From NCBI RefSeq assembly GCF_022095695.1, contig NZ_JAIFZM010000003.1:124001-188000 (forward strand): a stretch of DNA of 64,000 bases, in the 5' to 3' direction. Below are positions 42,685 to 52,202 of this stretch, piece after piece; position 1 is the stretch's first letter, and each line of letters begins with the position of its first letter. A program made the translations under genes and the position numbers. This DNA is from Oceanobacillus jordanicus. GTDB lineage: Bacteria; Bacillota; Bacilli; Bacillales; Amphibacillaceae. Under the pieces are notes generated by a model. That model did not search any database and was not told the origin of the DNA. It was given only the letters and a program-made list of their open reading frames with translations.

Positions 42685-43170
42685 ATGAAAGAACCTCAAA
42701 ATGAAAATGTAACAAGTGAAATTATGATGGAATTCTCTAAAACACTCGAAATGTTTGATCTTACTCCATTAGAGGCGAGACTATTTGCCTATCTATATTT
42801 ATATGAAGAACCATTTACATTAGATGAAATGAGCGAGGCGCTTGGAAAAAGCAAAACATCTATGAGCACTAATGTGAGAACGTTATCAGACTTAAACCTC
42901 GTAACAAGAGTCTGGAAAAAGGGAGTACGCAAAGATTTATATCAAGCAAACACCCAGTTGTTCAAATCGTTCATGAACTCCTATATAAATAAATGGATTG
43001 ATGCTACGATTCACCAAAAGGATGCACTAGAGGAAACCAATAATTCTGTTGAAAGAGAATTAAGCAAAGGAGAGACACCAGAACTCCAGCAGATAAGTCA
43101 GAAGCTTCAGGACATCATTTTCTTCCATACACAGGTCGAGCTTCTGTTCAGGCAAATGAAACAGGATTAA
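42685..43170 (+). CDS. GbsR/OpuCR-type MarR-family regulator (opuA-linked)
   Basis: A 161-residue protein with the winged-helix sequence LTPLEARLFAYLYLYEEPFTLDEM, LGKSKTSMSTNVRTLSDLNLV and KKGVRKDLY, typical of GbsR-type repressors that in Bacilli respond to choline or betaines and control opu and gbs genes. It is divergent from opuAA with a palindrome between them, so it is the probable repressor of the transporter. TTAGGAGG precedes the ATG. Confidence 0.88.
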   Translation: MKEPQNENVTSEIMMEFSKTLEMFDLTPLEARLFAYLYLYEEPFTLDEMSEALGKSKTSMSTNVRTLSDLNLVTRVWKKGVRKDLYQANTQLFKSFMNSYINKWIDATIHQKDALEETNNSVERELSKGETPELQQISQKLQDIIFFHTQVELLFRQMKQD

Positions 43171-43206
43171 AACCAACAATAGAAATAAAAAAATATAAAC
43201 GAAGGA

Positions 43207-43572
43207 TTAATAACTTCTCCCTCGTTTATATTTACGTTTGTCTTTTTCAATAATTTTTATAAATGCTGCCATTAAGGAAGGGTAATACCCTTCTTTTTTT
43301 AATGCATAAATTGTTGCGTCGGGATCAAGCTTTTCACTTAGCATTCCAGCAAATTCAATAAGAAGTGAACTGTAGTCAAGAAGGCCTTCCTCTTGTTGTA
43401 CTTCATATTTTTCATTTAACCTGCTCAATAACTGGATTAATTCATTATACTCTGAATCTGTCACATTTTTCTCTAACACCATCTTTATCATAGGGAATTT
43501 ATTAAGATCGATCACTTTAGAAAGCAATTGCAAATGAAAGGCAGCATTGTCGTTATATTCCGTTCTTCCCAA
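43207..43572 (-). CDS. yhaI: YhaI-like DUF1878 protein
   Basis: A 121-residue helical protein, MGRTEYNDNAAFHLQLLSKV, ending in a basic KDKRKYKRGRSY. Sequence type and the place before prsA match B. subtilis YhaI, of unknown function. The start is TTG at 43572, with GGGGG nine bases upstream; no better ATG is present near it. hpr (scoC), its B. subtilis neighbour, is missing here. Confidence 0.75.
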   Translation of the reverse strand: MGRTEYNDNAAFHLQLLSKVIDLNKFPMIKMVLEKNVTDSEYNELIQLLSRLNEKYEVQQEEGLLDYSSLLIEFAGMLSEKLDPDATIYALKKEGYYPSLMAAFIKIIEKDKRKYKRGRSY

Positions 43573-43721
43573 CCTCTCGAACCCCCTTTTCCAACACCGT
43601 TAAAGCTCCGCTGTAAATCTTTTATAAAAATGCACAAAAAACTATTGATTTTTCTCTCCAATCGTACTATTATTCATGAAGGATTAAAAGTCTCATCAAG
43701 AAGATACTGGAGGGATCAAAA

Positions 43722-44270
43722 ATGAATTGCTGGAAATCCATTAACCTTACGAAAGAACTTGGGAATAATCGAATATATCTTTTGTCATTTTTGATCGGCT
43801 TGTTATCCTTCATATTTCTTTATGTGCCTATTACAATTGCCCAAGGTACAAATAAAGTTGACGAAGCAGGTTTTTTACCTTTTATATTGGCATTATTGTT
43901 ATTACCTGCATTGCATTCACTAATGCATATCCTACCATTGATTATACTAAATAAGCGATTAAAAATTATATTTAAATTAAAAAATAAAAGATTACCTGTT
44001 TTTAACTATTATACGAAATTTCATCTGACAAAAAAAGTCTCACTCATAGTAGCAATTGCACCAACTATTTTAATTAGCATCCCAGGAATTATTGCGAGCT
44101 ATTTGTTCATTGATTATTCCGTTTACATCTTAATGTTTACATCTGTGCATATCGGCATGTCATACCTTGATTTTCTTTATGTGAATCATATTGGAAAAGC
44201 CCCTAAAAGTTGTTTCATCGATAGTCGGAAAGACGGCTTTGACATACTGATAAAGGAAAAGCACCTTTAA
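43722..44270 (+). CDS. DUF3267-like membrane protein
   Basis: A 182-residue protein with four hydrophobic segments. PALHSLMHILPLII stands where DUF3267 proteins have a zinc-protease-like HExxH motif, but here the glutamate is replaced (HSLMH), so catalysis would be doubtful. VAIAPTILISIPGIIAS and HIGMSYLDFLYVNHIGKAP fit the second half of that family. GGAGGG precedes the ATG at 43722. B. subtilis has a gene of this kind in the same area. Function unknown. Confidence 0.7.
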   Translation: MNCWKSINLTKELGNNRIYLLSFLIGLLSFIFLYVPITIAQGTNKVDEAGFLPFILALLLLPALHSLMHILPLIILNKRLKIIFKLKNKRLPVFNYYTKFHLTKKVSLIVAIAPTILISIPGIIASYLFIDYSVYILMFTSVHIGMSYLDFLYVNHIGKAPKSCFIDSRKDGFDILIKEKHL

Positions 44271-44297
44271 GATCTGGATATCCCAGGTCTTTTTTTG
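44269..44297 (+). terminator. Terminator of the DUF3267-like gene
   Basis: AAGATCTGG and CCAGGTCTT form a stem with one wobble, then seven T's, beginning at the stop codon. Confidence 0.88.
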
Positions 44298-44543
44298 TAG
44301 ATTCTTTTCTTGGCAAAAGGTTCTTTAATATATTAAAATGATACAATTCCATTCATAATCCTGTCTATAAGTTAGACAAGAACAATTCTTTATTAAAGGA
44401 AACACGGTAATATATCCCCATTTCTTTAGCAGCTAAGAGGATTGGTCTGTTCAGATTGATAATCTTTTGTTAAAGTTAAGAATAGGATAATTAGAAGAAA
44501 GTGTGTACTTTTACATTGTGAACTGGGAACGAGGAGGTCGATT

Positions 44544-44729
44544 ATGCTTATCATGTATTTACTTTTCGCAGCTTTTGTCTTATTTATATTTAATTCTCTT
44601 ACAGATAGATTCTGCAAGAAGATGGAAATGGAAATATTAAAACAAAGGAAGGTATTCCGGACAATTAACATTATGGTTCTTATCCTACTCGTATGCTCCT
44701 ACCTTCGAGTGTTAAATGTCATGGCATAG
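44544..44729 (+). CDS. Small membrane protein (61 aa), unknown
   Basis: The product MLIMYLLFAAFVLFIFNSLT has two hydrophobic stretches (residues 3-18 and 42-56) joined by a charged loop FCKKMEMEILKQRKVFR. A strong GAGGAGG lies 7 bases before the ATG, which supports translation. I do not recognise a family; it occupies the place of small genes near prsA in related genomes. Alternatives on the other strand lack a ribosome-binding site. Confidence 0.6.
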   Translation: MLIMYLLFAAFVLFIFNSLTDRFCKKMEMEILKQRKVFRTINIMVLILLVCSYLRVLNVMA

Positions 44730-44823
44730 CCTAACAATAGAACTATATTTTTTTTACATAAAATATGTTATATTAATCAATAGTAAAAACAAAACGCAAG
44801 AAAAAGATTAGGAGTGTTCATAA

Positions 44824-45708
44824 TTGAAAAAATTAGCAATTGCTGCAACACTGACAGCAGGTATTTTGACTCTGTCTGCTTGTAACTCTGACGAAGCAGA
44901 TTCAGAAGTGGTCGTAGAAACTGCTGCCGGGGATATTACAAAAGAAGATTTCTATCAAAAGCTTAAAGACACTTATGGCGAAGATGTACTTCGTGAGTTG
45001 GTTACTGTTGAAGTTTTGCAGGACAAGTATGATGTTACAGAAGAACAGGTAGACAGCGAAATCGAAAAAATGAAAGAAGAGTTAGGCGATCAATACGAAA
45101 ACGCGGTTAAACAACAATTCGGAAGTGAAGATGCTTTCCGCGACGTAATTGAAATTAGCTTGTTACAAGAAGCTGCTGTATCAGAAGATATTAAAATAAC
45201 TGATGAAGAGCTTCAAGAATTGTATGATCGTAAAAATACAGAAATTGATGCATCACACATCCTTGTCGCTGATGAGGAAACAGCAAATGAAGTAAAGGAA
45301 AAGTTAGACAATGGCGAAGATTTTGCTGATTTAGCAAAAGAATATTCTACTGATGAAGCATCAGCTGAAGAAGGCGGAGATCTCGGGTATTTCTCTGCAG
45401 GCGAGATGGTTGCTGAATTTGAAGATGCTGCATACAGCCTTGAAAAAGGAAAAATCAGTGATCCAGTTGCATCACAGCACGGATTCCATATTATCCGCGT
45501 AAATGACAAGCGCGAAAAAGAAGAAAGCATCGGTGAATTTGAAGATGTGAAAGATGATCTTCGTCGTGAACTTGTAACGCAAAAAATGGATCCAACCGCA
45601 GCACAAGAAAAAATCAATGGTTTGATTAAGGATGCGAAAGTAGATATTAAAGTTGATGGTTTGGAAGATATCTTTGAAGAGCCTGAACAAGAGGAAGCTC
45701 AAGGCTAA
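44824..45708 (+). CDS. prsA: Foldase lipoprotein PrsA (parvulin-type)
   Basis: A 294-residue lipoprotein: TTG start after AGGAGTG, signal peptide, lipobox LSAC (C20), an N-terminal chaperone domain, and a parvulin peptidyl-prolyl isomerase domain with [33 protein letters not shown] and QHGFHIIRV. It folds exported proteins at the outer side of the membrane and is essential in B. subtilis. An extended -10 TGTTATATT lies at 44766-44774. The C-terminal tail is acidic, as is common in salt-adapted species. Confidence 0.95.
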   Translation: MKKLAIAATLTAGILTLSACNSDEADSEVVVETAAGDITKEDFYQKLKDTYGEDVLRELVTVEVLQDKYDVTEEQVDSEIEKMKEELGDQYENAVKQQFGSEDAFRDVIEISLLQEAAVSEDIKITDEELQELYDRKNTEIDASHILVADEETANEVKEKLDNGEDFADLAKEYSTDEASAEEGGDLGYFSAGEMVAEFEDAAYSLEKGKISDPVASQHGFHIIRVNDKREKEESIGEFEDVKDDLRRELVTQKMDPTAAQEKINGLIKDAKVDIKVDGLEDIFEEPEQEEAQG

Positions 45709-45736
45709 ATTCAACGTTTCTATAAACAATATATCA

Positions 45737-45771
45737 AAAGAGGATGCTCATACGAATGGGCATCCTCTTTT
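45737..45771 (+). terminator. Bidirectional terminator between prsA and yhaL
   Basis: AAAAGAGGATGC and GCATCCTCTTTT form a perfect 12-bp stem flanked by A's and T's, between two convergent genes. Confidence 0.9.
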
Positions 45772-45780
45772 GATTTCTAT

Positions 45781-45978
45781 TTAATCTGATATGTGCTCTT
45801 TTTGCTGTTGTTTATTCACTCTTTCCGCTTCTAAACGGTCCATATATACCTTTCCCTCTTTTTCAATAAATTGTTGTTCCAGCCTTCTCTCTGCCAACAT
45901 TGCGCGCATTGCCATATATCCACTCAAAAAGATTAGAATAACCAGCATAAAAACCCACCAAGGTACTCCTAGTATCAT
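45781..45978 (-). CDS. yhaL: Sporulation protein YhaL
   Basis: A 65-residue protein with one N-terminal membrane span (residues 6-24, PWWVFMLVILIFLSGYMAM) and a charged cytoplasmic coiled-coil tail. Length, topology and place between prsA and yhaM match YhaL, a SigE-type sporulation protein of unknown role. AAGGAGG precedes the ATG. Confidence 0.83.
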   Translation of the reverse strand: MILGVPWWVFMLVILIFLSGYMAMRAMLAERRLEQQFIEKEGKVYMDRLEAERVNKQQQKEHISD

Positions 45979-46049
45979 TATTCGGCCTCCTTGTCCATAT
46001 TCTCTATCAGATATATATGTTCTAGAAGTTTAAATAATGACCGATATCT

Positions 46050-46997
46050 TTATTCTTCGAATGAGGGCTTGTAGAATGCTCGATTATCCATGGCAAACAA
46101 CCGATCGGTAAATTCACCTGGTTTCACTTTATCCAACGCACGATTTAGCATATTCATCTTCGCATCCATTAAATCAATTAAGTGTAAAATCTCTGCCTCC
46201 CGTACTAAAGGCGGCTTTGGACTACCCCACTCTGCTTTACCATGGTGGGACAAAATTAAGTGTTGTAAGATGAGGATCTCTTCTTCTCCCTCAATTTGTA
46301 ATTCTCTTGCCATTAGACCGATTTCTTCTACCATTATCGGTATATGCCCGAGCAATTTCCCTTCAATGGTGTACGATGTTGTAACCATTCCTGACAATTC
46401 TCTTAACTTCCCTAGATCATGTAGAATAATGCCTGCATACAGCAAATCTTTATTTACTTCTGGATATAATTGATGTATTTGTCTTGCTATCCCCAACATG
46501 CTGACAATATGATGGGCCAGGCCAGACACATATTCATGATGATTCTTTGTTGCAGCTGGATATAAAAGTAAATTTTCCTGATACTTTTTAATAAATGCTC
46601 TGGTAATTCGTTGTAACGTAGGATTCTTCATCTCAAAGATGGCCTCGGTCAATTTATCCATAAGTATATCTTTACTCACCGGTGCTTTTTCAACAAAGTC
46701 TGATACATGTACGTCATCTGTCGGCTGCGCCGGCCTCACCGCGAGAATTTTTAATTGCGGTTTCCCTCGGAACTGATTTACTTCACCTGATACCTTAATA
46801 ATTTTTTCCGGGATAAATAATGCTTCATCTTCCTTTGTAGCGTCCCATAACTTTGCTTCAATCTCTCCTGTGGCGTCTCTTAGGATCAGTGTAAGGAACG
46901 GTTTTCCTCCACTAGTCAATCCCTTTGAAGCTTCCTTAATAAGCATAAAACTGTCGATCGCTTCCCCTACACTTGCATAACCTATACCTTTATTCAT
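46050..46997 (-). CDS. yhaM: 3'-5' exoribonuclease YhaM
   Basis: A 315-residue nuclease: an OB-fold (about residues 14-95, [22 protein letters not shown]) followed by an HD domain with [26 protein letters not shown] and [12 protein letters not shown] metal ligands. The enzyme degrades RNA and single-stranded DNA from the 3' end in a Mn2+-dependent way and helps mRNA turnover. GGGGGAAGAG precedes the ATG. Same position as in B. subtilis. Confidence 0.95.
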   Translation of the reverse strand: MNKGIGYASVGEAIDSFMLIKEASKGLTSGGKPFLTLILRDATGEIEAKLWDATKEDEALFIPEKIIKVSGEVNQFRGKPQLKILAVRPAQPTDDVHVSDFVEKAPVSKDILMDKLTEAIFEMKNPTLQRITRAFIKKYQENLLLYPAATKNHHEYVSGLAHHIVSMLGIARQIHQLYPEVNKDLLYAGIILHDLGKLRELSGMVTTSYTIEGKLLGHIPIMVEEIGLMARELQIEGEEEILILQHLILSHHGKAEWGSPKPPLVREAEILHLIDLMDAKMNMLNRALDKVKPGEFTDRLFAMDNRAFYKPSFEE

Positions 46998-47142
46998 TCT
47001 CTTCCCCCCGTATTATAAGAATAGCGCTTAGTGAACTAGTTTCTCCCCTCTAAACATCTGCGCATTTTTTATATATCTTACATTAAAAAAGAAGACTGAC
47101 TTAAAACAGGCCAAAAGCCTTCATTATGTCAATCTCCAGCTG

Positions 47143-47694
47143 TTACTTATTATTTTTAGGAATATAATCAAATATTTTCCCAGATTCAATGACCTGAATA
47201 AACTTCATCAACCATTCATAATAATTCTGCGCATAACGCAATCGTTCAATATCGTCTTGAATCTTCTCTTTCAATTCAGCATCTTCCGTGCTTTGAATGA
47301 TTTCTTCTAGTTCAGCAATTGCTTCATCTGCCTCTTCTATATTTGTTTCCGTGTGCTGTCTCCAACGGTTCCCGAAAAGGGAAGTGAACGATTTATACCA
47401 ATCTTCTTCTGATTTATATAAATCCTTTCGAATACCTTTTTTAAACGTGGACTCAACCATTTTCATGTCCGAGAGAGCCCGAACCCCTGTAGACATACTT
47501 GTCTTACTCATTTCAAGGGCATCGCGCATGTCATCCAAGGTCATTGGTTGATCAGCAAAGTAAAGCACACCGTATAAGCGGCCTACGGAAGATGTGATGC
47601 CATAAAGGTTCATATTTTTGGCAATCACCTGAATAAATTTCTCAATCGTTTCGTCATATTTATCCCAATCAGTTGTTATATTCTTCTCAGGCAA
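47143..47694 (-). CDS. Second GbsR-type MarR-family regulator
   Basis: A 183-residue GbsR/YvaV-like protein: NLYGITSSVGRLYGVLYFADQPMTLD, EMSKTSMSTGVRALSDMKMV and KKGIRKDLYKSEEDW, with a long C-terminal helix. The start chosen is TTG at 47694 because GGAGG lies 8 bases before it; an upstream TTG at 47715 has no site. It is inserted between yhaM and yhaN, which adjoin in B. subtilis. No opu or gbs gene adjoins it here, so its target is probably elsewhere. Confidence 0.85.
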   Translation of the reverse strand: MPEKNITTDWDKYDETIEKFIQVIAKNMNLYGITSSVGRLYGVLYFADQPMTLDDMRDALEMSKTSMSTGVRALSDMKMVESTFKKGIRKDLYKSEEDWYKSFTSLFGNRWRQHTETNIEEADEAIAELEEIIQSTEDAELKEKIQDDIERLRYAQNYYEWLMKFIQVIESGKIFDYIPKNNK

Positions 47695-47747
47695 TGGATG
47701 TCCCTCCACTTGCAATTATTAATCTGCAAATAGTTTATCATTATTTG

Positions 47748-50708
47748 TCAGTTTATGCGAACAGAATTTTTCAGTTGGATAATATTTTCTAATTCAAAAT
47801 ATTTTATAAAATCTTCATTACACGTAAAAAGTAAAATTTGTTGCTTGTTTGACAGAGCTTTAATAAGCTGAAACATTCGCTCTGTTCTTGTGGAATCAAA
47901 GTGCACAAACGCGTCATCTAAAATAAAGGGTAAGCGATGCTTTTCACTCATAATCTCACTAATCGCAAGTCGAAGGGAAATATATAGTTGGTCCTTTGTC
48001 CCTTGTGATAGTTCGTTAACTGTAAAACGAACATGGTCAGTTGTCTCAACCTGAAACACTTTCCCCTCCACGGGGGCATAAACGTTTTGATATTTTTCCC
48101 CTGTAAGCAATTGAAAATATTCATTCGTTTTTTCCATTACTCTGGCTAAATATTTATCCCTGTATTTTCGTTTTGTCTCTACAAGCATCTCTTTCGCTGT
48201 TTTAATGACTGCCCACTTTCGAACAGATTGTTGGAATTCTTCTTTCTCCATAGAAAAAACATGTAGAGCTTCTGAATACTCTCCAGAAGATTCTAATTGT
48301 GAGAGTTCTGCCTTTACATCAGCTATCAATTGACGCTGATTTTCTAAATCACTTTCTAGCATGGTAATACGCTGTTTTTCTCTATTAATATGTTCTACCA
48401 TTTCTGTTTCATCTGAGGTAACAAGACTATTGTGTGTGTTTTCTTCATGTAAGAATGGTTGAAGCAATTGCTCTAGTCTAGATGAAGTCTCTTGCAATTG
48501 TTCTTTCTCAGCTAGGAGATTTGCGCGCTTATAAAATGCATTCTCTCCATCCACCTCTGCATACTGCAATAGTTCCATATGAGCTGCCTCATATATAGAA
48601 AGCTTTTTCTCTGCACTGTGAAGCTGCTCGGTTGTTTCTTTGTAAAGTTGCTGATAATGCAACTTTTGACTCTCATTCTTTTCGTTACCTTGTATCCACT
48701 CCTCGAGTAATGTTAACAGGTCTTCCTGTGTTTTATCTACTGTTCCCTTTATGAATGAACTTAAAAACACTTTTAGCTCTTGAAAGAATCTCTGCTGCTT
48801 ACTCTCTAGTTGATTTAAGGTTTCTGTAAGACGATTTTCCTCCCGAGATTGTCGAATGAGATGTTTTAGATGATGGTAGACATCAGGCCAATAGATTACA
48901 TTTATTCCTAACAGAAAAGAATATTGCTGCCTTTCGTTTTCTATTTTTTTATTCAGGAGAGTTTGTCTATTTTTTAGTTGTTCCCCTCTTTCTTGCCATC
49001 CGGCAAAGGTATGATCAAGAGACTTTAATTGTGCCTCTAATGTAGCAATTTCTGTAGAAACGTTTTCGTGCTTTAGTAGTTGCTGTTCAGCTTCTCTTTT
49101 TTCTACCATTGTTACTGAAGTATTTTCCTTAGCATTTGTAAATGCCTCGACTTCAGTTAGCGCATGCTTCCCTGACCACCACTGTAACACCCCAACAATG
49201 ATAGAAACACCTGCAAACATGTAGTATGTGTAAGTTTCTACAATTGTGCCAATAACACCTAAGAGTATGGCTAATCCTAAGCTGTAAAAAAACACAGCCT
49301 GGTAGGTTTTCTTCTTCTTTTGCTTCCACTTTTCCCATGTATTCTGATCTGACCTTAATTCACTATCAGAGAACGTTCCTGTGTTATTAGAATTTAATTC
49401 ATGAATTTTACTTTTTAGTTCTTTAACACGTTCCTCTGAAAGGAGGTTCTCTTCAAGACTCTCAGCTTGGGACAAAAGACGTGTTCGATCTTTTTTCAGC
49501 TGATGGCTTTCTTCCACATGCTTTGACTGTTCAATAGCTAACGTATCCTGTTCTGTTTTCAATTGACTCCACGTTTTTTCTGTATGAAAAGGAAGGTTTA
49601 TTTCATGTAGCAGTTCCTTATTCAAATCAATATGTAACTGATCCAATTCTTGTTCCACTTGGTTTTCAATCTGTTCTTTCTGCTTTTGAATATTGATAAT
49701 CTCTTTTTTTTCTGCAAGGTATTCTTCTGCCTGTTTTCTTAGTTTGTAGGCATATTGAAGCTTCTCCCCATCTACCTCTTTAAAGTTTTCATTCAGTGAA
49801 GAAAGCGTCTCACCATACTTTTTTTGATTTTCCTGTAACAAAGCGTGTTCACTTTTTATTGGCAACAGTTTATCCTTCACCTGTTGCATCCGTTCCATTC
49901 CATTTTCGGGGAAAGGAACTTTTTCTGGGAACTGTTCTAATTGTTTCAGTACCGACGCATAGTTTTTCAAATCTGGAAGAGCTTGGAGCTTTCGTTCATT
50001 TAAGGTTAGCGTAGCTTTATTCTTTTGCAGTCTTTGTTGCGTCTCTTCTATCGTATCGTAAAGTTTTAGGACCTTCTCCTTTTTCTCCCTATAGGTTGCC
50101 TCGTGTGCTTTTTCAGATTGCAAATGATTGGAACGGGCTTCAAGTTTGCTTAGCTGCTCGTTAATGAGTGGCTTTTTACCAGAAGGTTTATACAGTCTGT
50201 TAATTTGGCTCTCAAGGCTAGTCTCGAGCGAGTGGATAGCAGTAGAGCCCGTCAACCCAATTCCTAATAGAACTTCCCCCAGGTCTTCTTCTTTCATTTT
50301 TGGAAGGTTTGCTAGATCGCTTGCTGAGAAGGAAAAAATGGATCGATATGTTTGCTCTGTCATCCCCTTCAGTCTACTTCTTAACCAGGTTTCATCATAT
50401 TCGGCCCCGTTTTCCGCATAACAAAGTGCTGCCCCATTACGCATTGTATCTAATCTTTCAATCGTGAACCTGCCTGTATCTGGATCGATCACCGTCAGCC
50501 TACCTCCCATTTTTCCGCTTGTTCTCGGTTTATAGAAGTTTCGCTGCTTTGGTGGGAGGCCAAAAAGCATAAATAGGATGAATGCTTGTAATGTTGACTT
50601 CCCAGATTCATTTTCACCGTATATAACGACAGGACCTAATTTAGGGAATTCAATGGTCTTATCCACCCATGTTCCAAATCCATATATGGTTGCCTTTTCG
50701 ATATACAT
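47748..50708 (-). CDS. yhaN: SbcC/RAD50-like ATPase YhaN
   Basis: A 986-residue ABC-type ATPase. The head has Walker A GENESGKST at residues 31-39 and a C-terminal LSQGTKDQLYISLRLAI signature with FILDDAFVHFD Walker B. Long coiled coils fill the middle, with two adjacent membrane-like hydrophobic stretches near residues 470-510 (AVFFYSLGLAILLGVIGTI), unusual in Rad50-like proteins but normal for YhaN. The ATG at 50708 has GAGGTG six bases upstream. With YhaO it forms a nuclease complex thought to act in DNA repair. Confidence 0.9.
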   Translation of the reverse strand: MYIEKATIYGFGTWVDKTIEFPKLGPVVIYGENESGKSTLQAFILFMLFGLPPKQRNFYKPRTSGKMGGRLTVIDPDTGRFTIERLDTMRNGAALCYAENGAEYDETWLRSRLKGMTEQTYRSIFSFSASDLANLPKMKEEDLGEVLLGIGLTGSTAIHSLETSLESQINRLYKPSGKKPLINEQLSKLEARSNHLQSEKAHEATYREKKEKVLKLYDTIEETQQRLQKNKATLTLNERKLQALPDLKNYASVLKQLEQFPEKVPFPENGMERMQQVKDKLLPIKSEHALLQENQKKYGETLSSLNENFKEVDGEKLQYAYKLRKQAEEYLAEKKEIINIQKQKEQIENQVEQELDQLHIDLNKELLHEINLPFHTEKTWSQLKTEQDTLAIEQSKHVEESHQLKKDRTRLLSQAESLEENLLSEERVKELKSKIHELNSNNTGTFSDSELRSDQNTWEKWKQKKKKTYQAVFFYSLGLAILLGVIGTIVETYTYYMFAGVSIIVGVLQWWSGKHALTEVEAFTNAKENTSVTMVEKREAEQQLLKHENVSTEIATLEAQLKSLDHTFAGWQERGEQLKNRQTLLNKKIENERQQYSFLLGINVIYWPDVYHHLKHLIRQSREENRLTETLNQLESKQQRFFQELKVFLSSFIKGTVDKTQEDLLTLLEEWIQGNEKNESQKLHYQQLYKETTEQLHSAEKKLSIYEAAHMELLQYAEVDGENAFYKRANLLAEKEQLQETSSRLEQLLQPFLHEENTHNSLVTSDETEMVEHINREKQRITMLESDLENQRQLIADVKAELSQLESSGEYSEALHVFSMEKEEFQQSVRKWAVIKTAKEMLVETKRKYRDKYLARVMEKTNEYFQLLTGEKYQNVYAPVEGKVFQVETTDHVRFTVNELSQGTKDQLYISLRLAISEIMSEKHRLPFILDDAFVHFDSTRTERMFQLIKALSNKQQILLFTCNEDFIKYFELENIIQLKNSVRIN

Positions 50709-50718
50709 TCTTCTCACC

Positions 50719-51942
50719 TCATTCCTCCATTAGACCTTTTATCAAAATATGTTGAGCTTCATTTTTAATTTTTGCCACTTCTTCCTCTGAAAATGTTTCG
50801 ACATATTTTCTTGCCTGTTTCTGTTTAAATAAATCCTTGAGTAAAGGCTCGATGGACGCCTCATCTATTTGTCTGACTAACTCGCCTATGAAGTGGTCCC
50901 CTTCATATAAGAAAGGGTCAATCGTACTATAGTCAACTTCCGGACGATAACGGAATATGTGACACCAATGCAACTCTGATTGCATGGAAGCATTAGAGAT
51001 TTCAATCACTTCCTCTAACAAACCTTCTTGATCCCATGCTGCTAATTTCTTTTGGTCTCCGACAATAGAAAGATCAACCATTTGTGGATGGTCCCTTATT
51101 ATTTGACGGCAGGCTTTCTGGATCTCTTGTTCCAGCTGATGAATTTCGGAACAGGCAATAGCATTAACTGATAGCTTGGTATACTGGATTGCCTGAAGTG
51201 GGATAAACTGTGTTTTGCACGAGGATGCTGATAACTCAACAATATAGCAGCCTTTCTCACCTGTTTCCTTACGGTGCCTCCCTTGTATATTACCAGGGTA
51301 TATAACAGGAGGAGATTCCTTCAATACTTGCCGCTGATGTATGTGCCCCAGTGCCCAGTAATGGAAATCCTTTTCCACCAGTTCACTTAGTTGGAAAGGC
51401 GCATACATGTCATGGTCTGTATTCGACTGTATACTGCCATGCAACATCGCGATATGAAAAGGAATTGTAGTGTCCGATATAATGTATTCACTAGCCTTAC
51501 CTTCTGTAACCGCCCTATTTTCATAACTAAATCCATATATTTTTGCAGCCGACTGACCTTCCTTATAATGAACAAAAGATCTCACCTGTTCATCTGGAAA
51601 GATACATACATTATCTGGATAAGTAATCGGATGAATATTTCCTTTTATGTAATCATGATTGCCATAAGATAAATAAACCATAATATTTTGCGAAGCGAGT
51701 AACTCGAAAGCCTTCTTTAAGCGAATTTGTGCTTTTAAACTCTGTTTTTCATTATCAAATAAATCTCCGGTAATTAACACAAAATCAACTTGTTTTTCAA
51801 TAGCTGTTTGCACAAGGTTATCAAGTGCAAGGAATGTGCTTTCTCTAATTGAATCAAGAACTGACTTTGGCGCATGTGCCAAACCGATAAACGGACTGTC
51901 TAAGTGCAGATCTGCTGCGTGAAGAAACCTAATGCTTTTCAT
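50719..51942 (-). CDS. yhaO: SbcD/Mre11-like nuclease YhaO
   Basis: A 407-residue metallophosphoesterase with the metal motifs in order: HAADLHLD (D11, H13), TGDLFDN, SYGNHDY, LHGSIQS and LGHIHQRQ. It is the Mre11-type partner of YhaN, which follows 10 bases downstream in the same operon. The pair is expected to process DNA ends. The start is supported by AAGAGGTG. Confidence 0.9.
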   Translation of the reverse strand: MKSIRFLHAADLHLDSPFIGLAHAPKSVLDSIRESTFLALDNLVQTAIEKQVDFVLITGDLFDNEKQSLKAQIRLKKAFELLASQNIMVYLSYGNHDYIKGNIHPITYPDNVCIFPDEQVRSFVHYKEGQSAAKIYGFSYENRAVTEGKASEYIISDTTIPFHIAMLHGSIQSNTDHDMYAPFQLSELVEKDFHYWALGHIHQRQVLKESPPVIYPGNIQGRHRKETGEKGCYIVELSASSCKTQFIPLQAIQYTKLSVNAIACSEIHQLEQEIQKACRQIIRDHPQMVDLSIVGDQKKLAAWDQEGLLEEVIEISNASMQSELHWCHIFRYRPEVDYSTIDPFLYEGDHFIGELVRQIDEASIEPLLKDLFKQKQARKYVETFSEEEVAKIKNEAQHILIKGLMEE

Positions 51943-52031
51943 CTTTTCACCTCTTCTTCTATTTTAGCAAACCCCTAAACAGAATGCACGTTCTATTACC
52001 CATGCAAGAGGAGAGTATCCTTTAGAAATAA

Positions 52032-52096
52032 AGCTCTCGGGCGATAGATGGGCTCTCGCTCTCGGGGGATGTTCTCTCGTTCTCGGGCGGTGATGC
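52032..52096. repeat. Short spaced repeat of CTCGGG units
   Basis: CTCGGG occurs at 52036, 52061 and 52082, each within a CTCTCG-rich phrase and followed by a similar G(C/G)G-N-T/A-GATG tail. It lies in the 260-base space between yhaO and yhaP and is distinctly G/C-rich compared with its surroundings. It codes for nothing recognisable. Confidence 0.6.
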
Positions 52097-52125
52097 TGAC
52101 AAGATAAAGCTTCACATAAAAAAAC

Positions 52126-52164
52126 GAGCGAATTCGAATTTCACTTTAAAATTCGAACCCACTC
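52126..52164 (-). terminator. Terminator of yhaQ-yhaP
   Basis: On the minus strand TTCGAATTT (52157-52149) pairs with AAATTCGAA (52141-52133), flanked by GAG/CTC, and seven T's follow. Confidence 0.8.
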
Positions 52165-52202
52165 TCATATAACTTGAACGTGACTAGGTAGCTCTTACGT
52201 TG

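Noticed and set aside
44426-44671. 81-codon minus-strand frame opposite the 61-residue membrane protein
   Set aside because: The plus-strand gene has a strong GAGGAGG and the minus frame has none.
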